From NCBI GenBank assembly GCA_029891385.1, contig CM057228.1, positions 31,252,214-31,316,213 on the forward strand: DNA of 64,000 nucleotides, given 5' to 3'. This document shows positions 35,086-47,185 of this stretch, one piece after another. This DNA comes from Erythroxylum novogranatense (lineage: Eukaryota; Streptophyta; Magnoliopsida; Malpighiales; Erythroxylaceae). Position 1 is the stretch's first letter; the number at the start of each line of letters is the position of its first letter. The notes beneath the pieces are model-generated. The model searched no databases. It was given only the letters and a program-made list of their open reading frames with translations, and was not told where the DNA came from. The position numbers and the translations under genes were made by a program.

Positions 35086-36887
35086 AAACTGTTAAAGAAG
35101 AAGTATGTAGAAAATCTTAAACATACAGAAGAAATAGAGAGAGAAAATGCTTGCTTAAAGAAACAACTAGACGAGAAAAAGAAAGTTGTAGATAAATCCG
35201 ATGAGATAAATCAGTTGAAGCTTAGAATTAAAAGTCTCTCATCTGATTTAGCTACATTCACTGAAAGTACTAAGAGAATGAATGAGATGCTAGGAAAATG
35301 TAGATACTCGAGTGATAAAACTGGATTAGGGTTTACGGGTTATAAGTCTCATAATCATACAAAACCACCTTCTCAAAATAAAAGGCATTACCAAACACGT
35401 GTTCATCAATAGATTAGTACAAAGCATCAAAGAATTTATTATATGCATAATACTAACCAGAAAGGACCCAAGAAAATATGGGTACCAAAGAGTAAAATAG
35501 TTTCTCCTGCAGATATCCTTCCTTGGAAAATGCGACAAGCACCGTTGGTATTTAGGCGATGGTACGTTCATGACATATAATGGGAAGAAGGTCTATGTTC
35601 CTAGATCTTCAGTATAAGAAGGGAGGATCGGTAACTTTCAGAGACAACCAGCAGGGCAAGATAATTGGAATCGGTAAGATAGGTAAAGATTCCTTTCCAT
35701 GCATAGATAATGTACTGTTTGTTGATAATCTGAAGCACAATTTGATAAGTGTTAGTCAATTGTGTGATTATGGTTTCATAGTCACGTTCAATCAAAGTCT
35801 TTGTGAAGTCAGAAACAAAGATGAATCTATATTCTTTTCTGCCAAGAGAAGAAATAATCTTTACAAAATTGACTGAGAAGATTTTCAAGATCAAAATGTT
35901 TCATGTTTTTTATCTTCAAAAGAATAAAGACTAATCTGGCATTAAAAGCTAGGTCATGTCTCTTTTAAACACATTTTAAAGTTGGCAAAATTTGATTTGG
36001 TAAGAGGCTTACCAAAAATGAGTTTTAACAAAGAATTTTTCTTTGAAAGTTGTTTGAAAGGAAAACAAGTTAAAACATCGTTTTCTTCTAAAAATTTTGT
36101 AACATCTTCTAGACCTTTAGAGTTGTTACATATGGATTTATTTGGTCCAACTAGGACAATAAGTCTTAGCGGAAAGAAATATGGACTTGTTATTGTTGAT
36201 GATTTTACTAGATTTTGTTGGATATTGTTTCTGTCACACAAAGATGAATCTTTTAAGTGTTTTAAGACCCTTTCCAGAAAGTTATAGATTGAAAAAGGAG
36301 TATCCATAGCTAGTATCAGGTGTGGTCATGGTAGAGAATTCAAAAATGAGAAGTTTAGATTATTCTGTGAGGAAAATGGAATTTTCCACAATTTCTCAGC
36401 CCCTAGAACCCCACAATAGATTGGAGTTATTGAAAGGAAGAATAGGACGATTCAAGAGATGGCAAGGACTATGCTATGTGAGATGAATCTTCCTAGGTAC
36501 TTCTGGGCAGAAGCTGTGAATACAACATGTTATATTCAGAACTGAATACCGTTGCGACCCTTGTTGAAGAAGACTCCTTATGAGTTATGGAATAGAAGGA
36601 GACCTAATATATCTTACTTTCATCCATTCGGGTGCAAGTGCACTATTTTGAATACAAAGGAGTTGTTGGATAAGTACGATTCAAAGACCTATTCAGGAAT
36701 TTTTCTAGGCTATTCATCATCATCGAAGGCTTTTCGGGTATATAACCCTATTTCAAGGATAGTTGAGGAAACCATCGATGTCAAGTTTGATGATCGTTCC
36801 CAACCCCATAAGGAAGATGACATGGAGAGTGAAGATCCTTCAAAGAACTTAGATGATACAACAGAAACTCCATCATCAGGAATTTAA
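35086..36887 (+). pseudogene. Sirevirus gag end, protease and integrase region
   Basis: The reading resumes with a Lys/Glu-rich coiled-coil-like stretch (KYVENLKHTEEIEREN). The protease site should read WYLDSGCSRHM, but 35550-35580 gives WYLGDGTFMTY, so the catalytic D-S-G is gone. After LISVSQLCDYGF comes the integrase. Its HHCC region ends FESCLKGKQVK, with the first Cys of the pair changed to Phe. The core shows DLFGP, VDDFTRFCW and IERKNRT, so D, D and E are all present, although a TAG (Gln expected) precedes the last. The integrase C-terminus with KTPYELWNRRRPNISYFHPF follows. At least two frameshifts and several stops are present. Confidence 0.85.
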
Positions 36888-37615
36888 GTAGATAAGGTTG
36901 AGGATATTCCAGAAACTATAGGATTAAAAAGAGATTGGAAATATAGGAGTTCTCATCCAGAAGAGCTAATTATCGAAGAGACCTCATGAGGAGTTAGGAC
37001 AAGGTCCAAATTTAGAAGAGAAGTCAATATGGCTTTCATCTCTGAAATAGAGCCTAAGAAGATTGAGGAAACTCTTCAGGACGAAGCTTAGGTTTTGGCC
37101 ATGCAAGAGGAGCTGAATCAGTTCACTAGGAATAATGTTTGGTCCTTAGTTCCAAAACCTGTGAAGAAATCCATTATAGGAACCAGAGGGGTTTTTAAGA
37201 ATAAGTTAGACGAATCAGGTAGGGTGAGTCGGAATAAAGCTAGATTAGTAGCACCAAGCTATAATCAGCAAGAAGGGATAGACTACAATGAGACATATGC
37301 TCAAGTAGCAAGACTTGAAGCTATTAGGATATTGCTGGCATATGTTGTTTTTCATGATATAAAGCTGTTTCAGATGGACGTGAAGAGCGCCTTTTTGAAT
37401 GGTTTTATAGACAAAGAGGTGTATGTGAAGCAACCTCCTGGTTTTGAGGATGTTAAGAATCCAGAACATGTCTATAGACTTCATAAAGCTTTATACGGCT
37501 TGAAGCAAGCACCTAGAGCTTGGTATGATCGTCTAAGTAATTTTCTCTTGGAGAGTGGGTTTACTAGAGGTCAAGTTGATAAGACGCTTTTTAGAAAGAA
37601 TTATGAGGGTGAGTT
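36888..37615 (+). pseudogene. Sirevirus reverse transcriptase, N-terminal part
   Basis: The frame at 37095-37615 is the start of copia RT. It has MQEELNQFTRNNVWSLVPKP, NKARLVAPSYNQQEGIDYNE, then MDVKSAFLNGFIDKEVYVKQ and LYGLKQAPRAWYDRL. A TAG just upstream (37089) stands where this family has Trp (DEAW..), a G-to-A change, and a TGA at 36987 stands for Arg (S-R-G-V-R-T-R-S). The domain is cut after NYEGEF by the Z solo LTR at 37616, so the catalytic YVDD region lies 4.4 kb away at 42087. Confidence 0.88.
37611..37615. repeat. Target-site duplication GAGTT, left copy
   Basis: GAGTT at 37611-37615 recurs at 42063-42067 right after the LTR end. Joining the flanks restores RT. Confidence 0.92.
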
Positions 37616-40600
37616 TGTTGGGACCCGATCCGGGAACCAGATCCCAACCGAAAACTAAGAACGAAGGAAGTGAAAGCAAATGGGAACGGAAATTTCGCAT
37701 CCAAATTTATAACACGAAACGAAAAGTGAAAAATCAGAATATGACTAACAAATCGGATGACAAAGTGGAAGCAAATCGGAATCGAATGTAATACGAAAGC
37801 CAAACGAATAAGTGAATCGAAAGAAGCAAATCGGAATAGTCAATAGTAACAAATAATAAGGCAATTCAATTACAGAGCCAAGCGCAAAGAAAAACTGAAC
37901 AAAGCGGATCCGACATCCGAGAACAAAGAACAGAGCAACACAATCGCGTTGGAAACCTAGACTGCCCAAATCTGGTATAATTTTTTTTTTCTTTTTCGTA
38001 TCACCATTTTTACTCAAACTCAATCAAAACATATAATTTCCTTTTTTTTGGAAATTCTTTCTCATGCCAAATTTCTTACACACTTTAATCATCTTTCATA
38101 CAAATCACAAATCTCATCCGAAACCATATTCTTATACATTGGTATTAATCCCAAAATTCATATTTATACTTTTTTTTTTCAAAAATTCGGCAACATAACG
38201 GCTGCCTTTGGCCTAACCCAAAACCTGGAAATGGTTCAAAATACACTTCTAACTGCCAAATCAATCATACAATTATCAAAATCAACCGGACCCTCCGTCC
38301 GGGATCTCAGCATAGGCAAACGCAAATCTATTTCTAAACACTTCCATAATTCTCAATCAGTCAACCCAAACAATCGCATTATCCATATCTCAAATCCAAT
38401 ACAATCGTAAACTAGAAACCACAATCACTTACAATCTACAAATATCAACCCCATATACAATCTCTTACATTCTTCATAAACAAATCCATAAACCATACAC
38501 AAATCTAAATCCATAAATCAAAATCTTGCTACAATTTCATTAATTCATACATATCATCAATTAGGTGCTTACAAATCCTTAATGGCTTTTCAAGCCATTT
38601 GCAAACCAAATACTCAAATCCAAATAATACGAATTTCAAACGAAACATAAATCAGACAGATGACTGGTCTTTCTTTCATCCGATCTCCTACTTGAAAACC
38701 TGGAGATGGGGATGAAAGGGGGGTAAGCTGAAATAGCTCGTGGATAACATATTTATAAATTGAATAATAAGCAGAAATCATTTTTCATCACTTTTAGCCA
38801 AAAGGCTTATCTTTTTCAAACTTTGCAATCTTTCAAGCATTTTCTTCAAACCTTTCAATTTTCCAAACTTTTCATATGAAATTTCTATAATTTCATGATT
38901 GAAAACTCTTTTTCTCATTTCTCAAAATTTCTCAAAATTTTCATAAACATGAATGCAATCACATCAGATCACAAAACACATAAAATCACAAATCAATACA
39001 TAAAACACATCAAACGGTTTGGGTTGGTCCTAACGAACATCTGCACATTCCGATAAGCGATTCATGCGACCATGAACAGAGAGGAGTCCAAATCGAACTC
39101 CTAAGCCATTTGTGGGCGTAGAGAGAAGGCTATAAACAAGTAGAGGCAAGGTAATCGACTCACGTAAGAACTGACCAAACCCACATAACACATAATCGAA
39201 AAGAGAATTCAAATTGCCCGAAGGCACCTTTCAAAAATCTTGCTTTTCTAAGTCTTCATATCATCATATCAAATCGTGTCAAAATGCTTGACACATGCAC
39301 ACATATTCACATCAATTTATATAACTATCATATTCAATTAATCATTTAATCGTATAGCAATCAAATGCATAAAAAGGAATGCAAGTATTTCTTTCAACCC
39401 ACAATCAACATATATTAATGCATAAAACAGCATGGTTCAAATTTTTCAAAAATGCGAAAACATAATTTTCATAAATCTCGTATTCTCAATTTTTCTACAA
39501 TTTCCCCGAATCATTTTCAAACATTTTAACGTAAACCTTTGAATAATTATTTTCAAATCCTTTGAAAACATAATTTTAGAAATATTTTTCTTTTCTTGAT
39601 TTTTCAAAATCACATAATTTACTCATAATTCAAAATATAAACATCACCCACCTCGAATTGATGCTAATACTTTGTCCAAAGAATCAAATCTCCAAATTCC
39701 TTCTTCTTTCCTCAACTTTAAAATTCCCTATACCATAATTATCCAAAATAAATATCATAAATATCATAATTACTCAAATCAAGCTTAGGAAACATCAAAT
39801 CCTTACATATTCAAGCTATCTAAATCTCCAATTTTTAAAATTCTCAATTTCCAAAATTTGACCTAAACCAACTTATCCAAATTCAATCTCATAAATCTCA
39901 TAATCCTTAAAATTTGATATCATAATTCACCAATCCATCATATTCTCTATAATTCTAAGCCAATAATTCATAAAATCCTCAAACATAAAATTTAACATAA
40001 ACCTAAGTCACAATTTACCAAAATTAATTCACTTAATCATGAAATCTTTCAAAATAAATCTTGGAATTAACAAACCCACCACCTTTTCCATATTTCTAAA
40101 CCAAAATTTCAAGAAAATTCAAAACTTAAACATTTTCTCTTACCTCTTTCCTTCTCCAAATTTCGGATTTCTTAGTTTGAGAGCAAGCTTTCATCTTCTT
40201 CTCTCCTTTTTCCTTTGAATACAAGCAAAACTTATGCTAGAAGCTCAAAAAATTTCAAAAACCCTTATCTCTCTCTCTCTTCTCTCATGGCCGAAGCTTC
40301 TCCATACTTCTCCTCTCTTCTTATTCTTCTTATTTTCTCTCCTTTGTTCTAGAATTTTCTTCATTTCTCTCTTCCACACGACAATCATCTGATTCTCAAA
40401 GTGCCAAGTCATTTAAATGAGGGGTAATTGACCAAATTACCCTTACTCTTTAGCTTAATTCCAAAATTGCGCCTACACTTTCCTTTAAGTTATTCTCACT
40501 TGCGGTTTGATTCGCACTATCAATTTGAAGGAATTTGTCAAAACTTCCTTCTAAAGAAATGTTCCTCTCAATCATACGAATCCAACGCCACTGACCGTGC

Positions 40601-42062
40601 TCAATTCGGATCAGAAACTAAGAAGTTATAGCCAAAATACTATCGGACTTGCGAAAAATCCAAAACTGAACATTACGCTAATTTAATTCCAGGAATTGAC
40701 AATCTTAGGGATGAAATTAAATTTTGATCCCTTCACAAGAGTTGTAGCCTTATCTCTCTAGTTTAATTCAAAACAAGAAGCACCTCATATCGATTACCAG
40801 ATCAAAAGTTATACTCAAAATACTCTCAGGTGTTTCTAACCCAAAAACTGCACACTAATCTGAACTTCCATTCAGAAATTGGAAGTCTTAGGAGCAAAAT
40901 TGACATTTCCTTTCTTCGTATGACTTGTAGCCCCTTGTCTTAAATTTATTTCTCCTCAAGAATCATTTCAATCGGATCTCTGTAGATCCCAAATTTCTGA
41001 AAATACTGAACTCTGTTCAGACAATTAATCAACTCAATTTGATTAAATTAATCACCATTAATTTAATCTCATAAAATTACAAATTTCCCATTAAGATGTA
41101 GGGAATTGTCTTAGGAATCCAACGCTTCGAGAATCAACTCAATCGGATGTCGAACGGAAAAGATATAAGCAAAAGATTGAACGAAGGTCGAATTTGGAGA
41201 AGGAAGTAACCAAAAGAACCAAAACGACATCGCAATACGCAAAGGAAAATGACGTCGTACAAGGGCGGAATGCCCGCATTTTGGGCAAGGCGAGGGCTCG
41301 CTCGCCCTCGCGATGGCGAGCTAGACGCTCGCCTCGCGAGGGCGATGCGTCGCCCTAGCGACGGCGATGCTTTCTTTTCTTTTTCTTTTTCTTTTTTTTC
41401 CACATGAAAATCCGAAACTTCCAAAATTCATAACGCTTAATCCCGAACTCCAATTTTGACAAACTTAGTCTCTATAGAAAGCTTGAAGGAAGCTCTACAT
41501 ATTCCATGAAGGACATAAAAATCAATTGACCTCTAAAGAAGTCCATTTTTCAGTCAAACGTTTTGTCCTCAAATAATCATACTAAAATCATAACAGAAAC
41601 TTGTAAAAATCATAACTTATTATTCCTTAATCGAAAAATTCTATACTTTATCTCAAAATAATGATCAAATCACAATCTTCAACTTTCATGAAGAACATCA
41701 AAGCTCAATTAACCTTTAATTAAGTAAATTTTTTAGTCAAAGTTTCAGTCATAACAAAAGTCAAAAGTCAACCCTAACACACTTAAACTTTGACTGATCA
41801 TAACTTTCACTCCCGATATCAAAAAGTTACAAACTTTCTGGCTACAGAAAGCTCTTAACATACTCTACAAGTTTCATGTAGATCATTTTATCAAATTTTA
41901 CCTAAATCAAAAGTCAACCCTCAAAGGCCAAAAAGTCAAACTTTTCACACATTTTCATTTTTTTACACTTTCTCTCTTTATTTCTTAATTTTCAACTTAA
42001 TTTCAGTCAACTCATCCACTTTTGAATACTTCTTATTTTTACTCAAAAATCGGGGTCCAACA
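37616..42062 (-). mobile_element. Z-family solo LTR inside copia RT
   Basis: This 4447-bp LTR starts TGTTGGGACCC, ends GGGGTCCAACA and is flanked by GAGTT duplications, with no internal sequence. It is more diverged from the other Z LTRs than they are from each other, for example a (CTTTTT)n run at 41375-41400 and different sequence at 37660-37990. It probably represents another subfamily. A CpG-rich hairpin block lies at 41270-41370. Confidence 0.9.
41270..41370. repeat. CpG-rich hairpin block in the solo LTR
   Basis: Arms AGGGCGA (41339-41345) and TCGCCCT (41350-41356) surround the same TGCG loop as in the other Z LTRs. The stem continues beyond one mismatch with CGC/GCG, although the surrounding sequence has diverged. 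Confidence 0.8.
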
Positions 42063-43050
42063 GAGTTTATCTTAGTACAAATATATGATGATGATATTAT
42101 ATTTGGTGTTACTTCAAAGAAGTTGTGCATGAGTTTTGAGAGTCTGATGAAAAATGAGTTTGAAATGAGTTTGAAATGAGTATGATGGGTGAGTTAAAGT
42201 TCTTTCTTGGGTTGCAAGTTAAGCAAATCGAAGAGAAAATTTTTATTCATCAACAAAAGTATGTAAAAGAATTGCTGTGTAAATTTGATATGAATAAGGT
42301 GAAGCCTATGGCAACTCCGATGCATCCTTCGAACCTTTTGTCAAAAGATGAACTTCGTAAGAAGGTGGATCAAACCCTATATAGAGGGATGATTGGTTCT
42401 TTACTGTATCTTACAGCAAGTAGGCCTGATATTCTGTTCAGTGTATGCTTGTATGCAAGGTTTCAGGCCGATCCTAGAGAGTCTCATTTTATTGTTGTTA
42501 AAAGGATTATGAGATATCTTGCAGGTACTACTGATCTTTGCTTAATGTTTGAAAAAGGTAAATATTTCAGGTTAATCGGATATTGCGATGCGGACTATGT
42601 CGGGGATAGAATTAAGAGGAAGAGCACTAGTGGAGGATGTCACTTTCTTGGCGCAAACCTAGTTTCATGGTCAAGCAAGAGACAAAGCTCAATCGCTCTA
42701 TCAACTGTCGAAGCCCAGTACATGTCTGCAGCAAGTTATTGTTCACAAACACTGTGGATTAAATATCAACTGGAAGATTATTCAGTTCAAGAAGAGGAGA
42801 TCCCAATCTATTGTGACAACACCAAAGTGCCATCAATCATCAAAGAATCCAATCTGACATTCGGAGTAAAGCATATCAAGTCGACATCATTTCTTGAGAG
42901 ACTACGTCCGGAGGAAGGCGGTGCGATTACGACTCAAACAAGCAGTATCAATGGGCGATATTTTCACTAAACCATTGAGTGAAGAACGGTTAAAGGAAAT
43001 CGACGGAACCTTAACATGTTTATGTTAAATGACCGGTCAAGCTAAGAGAT
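42063..43050 (+). pseudogene. Sirevirus reverse transcriptase C-terminal part and RNase H
   Basis: The RT active site reads YDDDIIFG (YVDD expected) at about 42084. An 11-bp tandem duplication of TTTGAAATGAG (42158-42179) breaks the frame, so the long open frame starts at 42176 with MGELKFFLGLQVKQIEEKIF. Copia RNase H follows: YCDADYVGDRIKRKSTSGG, VSWSSKRQSSIALSTVEAQY (family pattern STAEAEY) and IYCDNTKVPSIIK. A late frameshift near 42900 separates the closing DIFTKPLSEERLKEI motif. RT and RNase H make and process the cDNA in the particle. Confidence 0.88.
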
Positions 43051-43307
43051 CGTCAAATTTAAGCTGCGTCGAAGCGATGGTTTTACACCGGTAACTTCTC
43101 TCACAGGAAGTTGTGGAGGAAAATCGATGGTCTTGAGGATCCCAATAATTCTAGAACCCACGGACAAGACCCCCTACAAGTAGTCTGAAATTAAAATCAT
43201 TACTGTTACTCTCAAATACAGACGTTTCATCTCTCTCTCGAAAAACTCTTGAAATCAACTCTACCTTTGAAGAACACTTTACCAGAGCCAGTTTCAAATC
43301 AGAATCA

Positions 43308-45549
43308 ATGGAGCCAGCTATGATCTATGGAAGGCATGTGGACTTCGAATCTCTGAAGAAAGATGCTATGGATGTTGAACCGGAAATTGTAGAAGCTGGG
43401 TGGAGAAAATTTTTCTAGATGGAATAACTGTTATTGTGACAAAGGAGTTAGTAGAGAAGGTGACTGAATGCTCTTCGGTTGGAAAAACTCTATCAACCAA
43501 AGCCGGATGGATGTCCAAGGTTAGTATGAAGGAAGAAGATGTCAGAAAACAGTTATATGGAGCTAATGACCCATGGGAGAGGAAGACTTCAAGTCTGGTT
43601 CCGAAGGCTAAGGTTCTTCATGCGATTTTGTTTAATTGCATTTTACCAAGAGCCAGGTCAAGGCATCTAGTGACTACCTTGGATGAGCAATGTTTGTTCT
43701 ATCTGCTAAATCGCCGACCAATAGACCTACCATTTTTTATTTTTCATTATATGGTTAAGGGGATGAAGGATACCAACAGTTATCCTTACGGCATGCTACT
43801 CACTAGGATTTTTAGGGAATCCGGAGTCCTTCTTCACAGAGGAATTAGAAAGATGGCATCTGTCAAGAGTACCATTAACTCAGATATAATAAGAAGAATG
43901 GGCTTGAAGACTATGGTGAAAGTAGAAGCAGAGTCTACAAAGAAAGCTAGAACTAAGGGGCGCGGTTATTGAAGAAGTCTCCCGCCACAAGTTCTAAATC
44001 TTAAGTAAGTATGAGATTACCGATAGATGAAAGAAGAAAATTATCGGGTAGACCGTTGATAAAACAGGCGAGTCCTCAAAGAGAAGTAAGCCTAGTTCGG
44101 AGGACAGATGAAGGTGCGCTGAAGAGAAAAGGAGAGAATCTTTTGGGTGAAATTTCCAAAAAGACAAGGAGATCACCTAGGATTCGTACTCTGCGAAAAC
44201 AGGAAGAGAAGAGGGCCAGAGAGCAGAGTCAGGCAGAAGGTTCTGGATCTCGAGTACCTAAGGCAACAAGATCTCTAGTCTCAATTTTAGAAGAAGACTC
44301 AGCCAAACAGGCTAAAGAGACTGAGAAGAAGAGAAAGTCGGAGTCTGAGAAGGAAAAATCTCAAGTTTAGAAAACTTCGAGACTGACTGAAGTAGAAGAG
44401 AAGACTAAGAAGATTAGTCGAAAGAAGAGTGTGCCCACTGCTAGGGAAGTTAGTCAAAAGAAAGATATTTTCAATGCTGCTCAAAAGGAAAAGGAAATTG
44501 AGCATTGCAGAATTCAGGATATTCCCATTGTTATTCAACAGGAGAAACCAAAGGAGCCTAGCCTGGTTCAATCTATTCCCTGCACAGATCAACAAGAGGC
44601 AACAACATAATTAAGCTTGGTACAGGTACGACAGGCAGAATCTAATAAACCTAGTCTGGTCATATACAACTACTCTGAATTTTTTAGAAAAGATGAGTTG
44701 GAAACCAGACCGGTGGAAATTGTAACCAAGAGAAGCACTGCTATTGCAATTTGTAATCAACCAAGAAGGATCATGAAGGCTGTCCTACAACCTATCTTGA
44801 TAAATAGTGAGACATGGCAATTACTGAATGAAGATGAAAAGACTTTCTATGATTTCTTAAGGGATGCTACTACAAAGGTATACCTGACAAAAATGTCCAG
44901 CAAACCGTGTACTATTTACCCAATCACAAAGAAGACAGTAATAAAGGTTGTACCGGATATCCAGCCAAGATATCCTTAGGATTTGAATAAGGGGAAGATG
45001 AAGCTATATCCTGGAGAAATCAGTGATGATCTATCCGCAGATCAAATTGAAGATGAAGTACATCGAATTGATGCAGCATGCGCTTCGAAAGAGAATACTG
45101 ATGGAGCTAGTTGTAGCTATACAGATAAGTATGAATGATGTCCAGTAGGGGGAAGACTAATAACAGGGTCGTTTATTGAATACCTTGTTCAGACAGTCAT
45201 GCGTATTAGGCCTTTGTCTAATACATTGTCTATTGAAGCTGAAGTTATACCCCTACAAGGAAGACAGTTGCTTATGCTACCTGCTCCCTATGATTTAGAT
45301 CTTCCATAAGCTAATCTATTCGTTCATCCACCAAGTTTTGAGGTTGTTGACGACTACATTCCATCCTCGGACGCATATGTTACAACAATTGCGTTCACTG
45401 CACCCTCAGCAGATAATGATCAATCCTCCTCACCGTTTGACTTACAAGCTAAAATCAGTCAGTTACGCGGAGAAGTCAACGAGATAAAAGAGATGGTGAA
45501 TGATATGAAGAAGATGATGATAGAACTGATGAAGAGTCATTGTCATTAA
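43308..45549 (+). pseudogene. Sirevirus third ORF (env-like / plant transposon protein)
   Basis: This lies downstream of pol. The ATG at 43308 gives MEPAMIYGRHVDFESLKKDA. An extra base in an A/T run near 43396-43405 shifts the frame, which then continues from 43400 (FLDGITVIVTKELVEKVTEC) to a TGA at 43970. The 43400-43972 part, with SRHLVTTLDEQCLFYLLNRR and SYPYGMLLTRIFRESGV, resembles the 'putative plant transposon protein' domain of Sirevirus env-like ORFs. Later frames (44011-44370, 44617-44979) are Lys/Glu-rich with many RRSPR/KKTRR motifs. The last frame ends 45549 in a coiled-coil-like LQAKISQLRGEVNEIKEMVN. No signal peptide or clear membrane segment was seen, so envelope function is unproven. 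Confidence 0.7.
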
Positions 45550-45705
45550 TCATTTTTTATTATAACAAATAGGGGGAGAAAGAGAATGAGCAGAGGAGAA
45601 TGGAAGGAAGCAATCAAAGAATCTCAAAGGGTGTGATTGAAGATAAGATTTTTTCATTTTAAACATTGTATTTTGTTTTCTTTTTATGTATATAATTTGT
45701 TATCA

Positions 45706-45720
45706 TCAAAAAGGGAGAGA
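45706..45720 (+). other. Polypurine tract of the Sirevirus
   Basis: CAAAAAGGGAGAGAT directly precedes the 3' LTR start TGTTGAG at 45722. A second GGGGGAGAAAGAG tract lies at 45572-45584. Confidence 0.85.
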
Positions 45721-45721
45721 T

Positions 45722-46695
45722 TGTTGAGTCAAAATGACTTTACATATATATGATTTTGATGAATAATAAAGGAGTGAAAACAGACGTAAAATAGAAAACA
45801 GACGTAGACGCAGACGCAAAGTAAAAAGCGGACGCAGACGCAAAGTGAAAAGCAGACGCAGATGCAGACACAAAGTGAAAACCAGACGCAGACACAGACG
45901 CAAAGTGAAAACCAGACGTAGACACAGACTCAAAGTTAAAAGCAGACGCAGAAGCAAAAATATAGATGAAGAAACATAGACGCAAAAATACAGACGGAGA
46001 AAAGCAGACGTAGAATTCAAAGAAGACGCAAGAGTCAGTTCGATTTAGTTACAGAACTCAACTGATTAACCGTTTCTTTCAAGATTCAAGATTCAAGATT
46101 CAAGATTCAAGAATCAAGAAGCAGTTACAGACGAAGACTATAAATATAAGTTGAAGTCGAAGATTGCAAAGTTAGCAAAAGCAAAAAAAAAAAGCAAAAG
46201 TTGAGATAATTGATTTACGCGAACATTGTGCAAATTAGCTGAGAGCTAGTTTTACTGTAACAGGTTTCAAATACTTTTGTAAGAAAGTAGTACAGATAGC
46301 CTGCAGAGGCTAAGAGTGAAAGAATACTGAGTGTAGAGACCTGAAGAGGCTCGGAAAGAATACTTGTAAACGTTGAAGAGATAGTGAAATCTCATAAATA
46401 ACTCTGAGGACTGGACGTAGCCCACGGTTTGGGATGAACCAGTATAAATCATTATGTCAACTTCTCTCTACCCTATTTCTCTTAAAGTTCAAAGTTTTGT
46501 TATTACTTAAATTTCGAAACAAGTTTTTTTTAAAGTTTTGGTTAATTCGAGATTACTGAAGTTTCTGTAAAAGAACTTGTTTTTAACAAAACAGTTTTTG
46601 AAAAAGTTTCAGAAAGGGGAATACACAATTCAACCCCCCTTCTCGTGTATTCGTTATCGTTCTATAAGCATTGTACTAACGTGTGATTTACTTCA
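45722..46695 (+). repeat. 3' LTR of the Sirevirus
   Basis: This 974-bp LTR is collinear with 28314-29296. The minisatellite (45795-45960) has one 24-bp unit followed by 30-bp units, so the array has changed since insertion. A CAAGATT run near 46080-46120 is longer than in the 5' LTR. Confidence 0.92.
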
Positions 46696-46839
46696 TGATT
46701 GACTTCACTTTTTAGACCATTGGAAAGAGGACTTTTAGATCTATAACTTTCATGAAGACCTTGAAGGCCAATTATATCGTCTGACTTCTGTATCGTCTCA
46801 CTTTTCTTTCATCTTAGTTCTATCGTCTCATTTCCATCA

Positions 46840-47185
46840 TCTCATTTCTATCGTCTGCTTTTCTTCCTTCTCATTTCTATCATCTGCTTTTCTTCCGTCT
46901 CATTTCTATCGTCTGCTTTTCTTTCGTCTTATTTCTATCGTCTGCTTTCCTTTCGTCTCATTTCTATCGTCTGCTTTCCTTTCGTCTCATTTCTATCGTT
47001 TGCTTTCCTTCCGTCTCATTTCTATCGTCTGATTTGCTTCCGTCTCATTTCTATCGTCTGCTTTTCTTCCGCCTCATTTCTATCGTCTTCTTTTCTTCCG
47101 CCTCATTTCTATCGTCTGCTTTCCTTCCGTCTCATTTCTATCATCTGCTTTTCTTCCGCCTCATTTCTATCGACTGCTTTTCGCC
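46840..47185. repeat. 29-bp minisatellite, about 11 units
   Basis: TCATTTCTATCGTCTGCTTT plus TCTTCCGTC units start at 46871, 46900, 46929 and so on. The array lies in the composite element right after the copia insertion. It corresponds to the shorter-unit array at 22045-22185 in T LTR copy c. Confidence 0.9.

Larger units (their letters stand above)
28314..46695 (+). mobile_element. Sirevirus-type Ty1/copia element, with two nested Z insertions
   Basis: LTRs at 28314-29296 and 45722-46695 (TGTTGAGTC...ACTTCA) flank a PBS, gag-pol, a long third ORF region and a PPT. Removing the Z insertions (30570-35080 and 37616-42062) restores a collinear gag, protease, integrase, RT, RNase H order typical of copia. 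The extra 3' ORF and GGGGGAGA tracts are Sirevirus traits. Flanks are CGATT (28309-28313) and TGATT (46696-46700), a 5-bp TSD with one C-to-T. Both gag and pol carry stops and frameshifts, so it is inactive. Confidence 0.9.
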
